This document shows positions 5,371-6,156 of a stretch of 6,156 bases of DNA, in pieces. Position 1 is the stretch's first letter. Each line of letters starts with the position of its first letter. The notes under the pieces were generated by a model. The model did no database searches. It saw only the letters and a list, made by a program, of their open reading frames with translations, and was not told the origin of the DNA. A program made the position numbers and the translations under genes. This DNA is from Tateyamaria sp. (GTDB taxonomy: Bacteria; Pseudomonadota; Alphaproteobacteria; Rhodobacterales; Rhodobacteraceae), in contig JABITU010000273.1 of the NCBI GenBank assembly GCA_018668195.1, positions 1-6,156 on the forward strand. The letters are read 5' to 3'.

Positions 5371-6156
5371 CTACTTGGCTGCCTCGATTTCGGATGCAGC
5401 GGCAGCATCCAGTTCGGCAGCCTTCTTTTCGACCTGTTCAACGATGTGCTCGACCATCTGTGTGTTGTCGAGCTTGTGGCTCTGCTTTCCCGCAAGATAA
5501 ACCATCCCGGCGCCTGCACCACCACCTGTAAATCCAACGTCTGTCATCAGTGCCTCTCCCGGTCCGTTCACAACGCAGCCTATAATCGACAGGCTCATCG
5601 GCGTCTTGATATGGGCAAGGCGCTCTTCCAGCGTTTCGACCGTTTTGATCACGTCAAAACCCTGACGCGCGCAAGACGGACAAGAGATGATATTCACCCC
5701 ACGATGGCGTAACCCGAGCGATTTAAGAATTTCATAGCCAACCTTGACCTCTTCGACAGGATCAGCCGACAAGGACACGCGGATTGTATCCCCGATGCCC
5801 ATCCACAAAAGCTGCCCCAGCCCGATGGCCGACTTGATCGTGCCGCTTGTCAGGCCCCCGGCCTCAGTGATGCCAAGGTGAATCGGCGCATCCGTGGCCT
5901 CGGCCAATTGCTGATAGGCCGCCGCAGCCATGAAAACGTCGGAAGCTTTGCAACTGATCTTGAATTCATGTAAGTCGTTATCTTGCAAAATCTTGATATG
6001 ATCCAGCCCGCTTTCCACCATCGCATCCGGCGTCGGCTCGCCATATTTATCCAACAGGTGTTTTTCCAGAGATCCCGCATTCACGCCAATCCGGATCGAA
6101 CAATTATTGTCGCGCGCAGCATTGATCACTTCCTTGATCCGCTTTTCATCGCCAAT
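5371..6156 (-). CDS. ispG: IspG, 4-hydroxy-3-methylbut-2-enyl diphosphate synthase, C-terminal part
   Basis: IspG (GcpE) is the cytoplasmic 4Fe-4S enzyme that reductively converts methylerythritol cyclodiphosphate into HMBPP, the penultimate step of the non-mevalonate isoprenoid pathway. The frame is open to the window edge, so the start and the N-terminal part of the TIM barrel are outside; 261 residues are visible. Hallmarks, numbered from the first visible residue, are [12 protein letters not shown] (22-33), [11 protein letters not shown] (65-75), HLGITEAGG (93-101), [16 protein letters not shown] (159-174) with cluster ligands Cys159 and Cys162, and [10 protein letters not shown] (193-202) with the third ligand Cys194 and catalytic Glu201. 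These spacings equal those of E. coli IspG (Cys270, Cys273, Cys305, Glu312), placing the visible start near E. coli residue 112. The tail after about 240 is rich in Ala, Glu and Lys. It ends with TAG and is convergent with the M48-dsbA operon. Confidence 0.97.
   Translation of the reverse strand: MGDEKRIKEVINAARDNNCSIRIGVNAGSLEKHLLDKYGEPTPDAMVESGLDHIKILQDNDLHEFKISCKASDVFMAAAAYQQLAEATDAPIHLGITEAGGLTSGTIKSAIGLGQLLWMGIGDTIRVSLSADPVEEVKVGYEILKSLGLRHRGVNIISCPSCARQGFDVIKTVETLEERLAHIKTPMSLSIIGCVVNGPGEALMTDVGFTGGGAGAGMVYLAGKQSHKLDNTQMVEHIVEQVEKKAAELDAAAASEIEAAK

Overview
The window looks like chromosomal core sequence from an alphaproteobacterium, most likely a member of the Rhodobacteraceae (Roseobacter/Rhodobacter group). 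This is inferred from the style of the proteins (AMIN-type amidase followed by a PBP1A, an IspG of E. coli-like spacing, a ScsC-type DsbA) and the moderately GC-rich codon use; no database search was possible. No phage, IS element, CRISPR array, tRNA or rRNA was seen. Six protein genes fill almost the whole window and none appears broken. The two outermost genes are cut by the window edges.

Left block, minus strand (read right to left from 3038 to 1): a class I PLP-dependent aminotransferase, an N-acetylmuramoyl-L-alanine amidase of the AmiC type with a signal peptide, AMIN domain and zinc amidase domain, and the N-terminal 174 residues of a class A penicillin-binding protein (PBP1A, mrcA). 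The aminotransferase and amidase are close enough to share a transcript. mrcA follows after 99 bases that contain a near-consensus housekeeping promoter (TTGACG-17 bp-TATAGA), so it can be transcribed on its own. The amidase and PBP1A are a peptidoglycan cutting and building pair.

Middle block, plus strand (3060 to 5139): a periplasmic M48 (BepA-like) metalloprotease with a C-terminal TPR domain, then, 4 bases after its stop, a periplasmic DsbA-family thiol-disulfide protein with a CGYC active site and a ScsC-like N-terminal extension. They form a two-gene operon for envelope protein quality control. The start codons of the M48 gene and the aminotransferase are separated by only 21 bases. A good promoter (TTGAGG-16 bp-TATGAT) places the predicted M48 transcription start on the A of its ATG, so the M48 mRNA is predicted to be leaderless. 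A weaker candidate promoter for the aminotransferase faces it from inside the M48 gene.

Right block: a 231-base intergenic stretch (5140-5370) with a strong 10-bp hairpin and a separate 8-bp inverted repeat, then the C-terminal 261 residues of IspG on the minus strand, convergent with the M48-dsbA operon. IspG belongs to the non-mevalonate isoprenoid pathway.

The window contains no obviously new system. The points most worth a second look are the leaderless and face-to-face promoter arrangement at 3026-3093, the M48 protease/disulfide protein pairing, and the structured convergent intergenic region.
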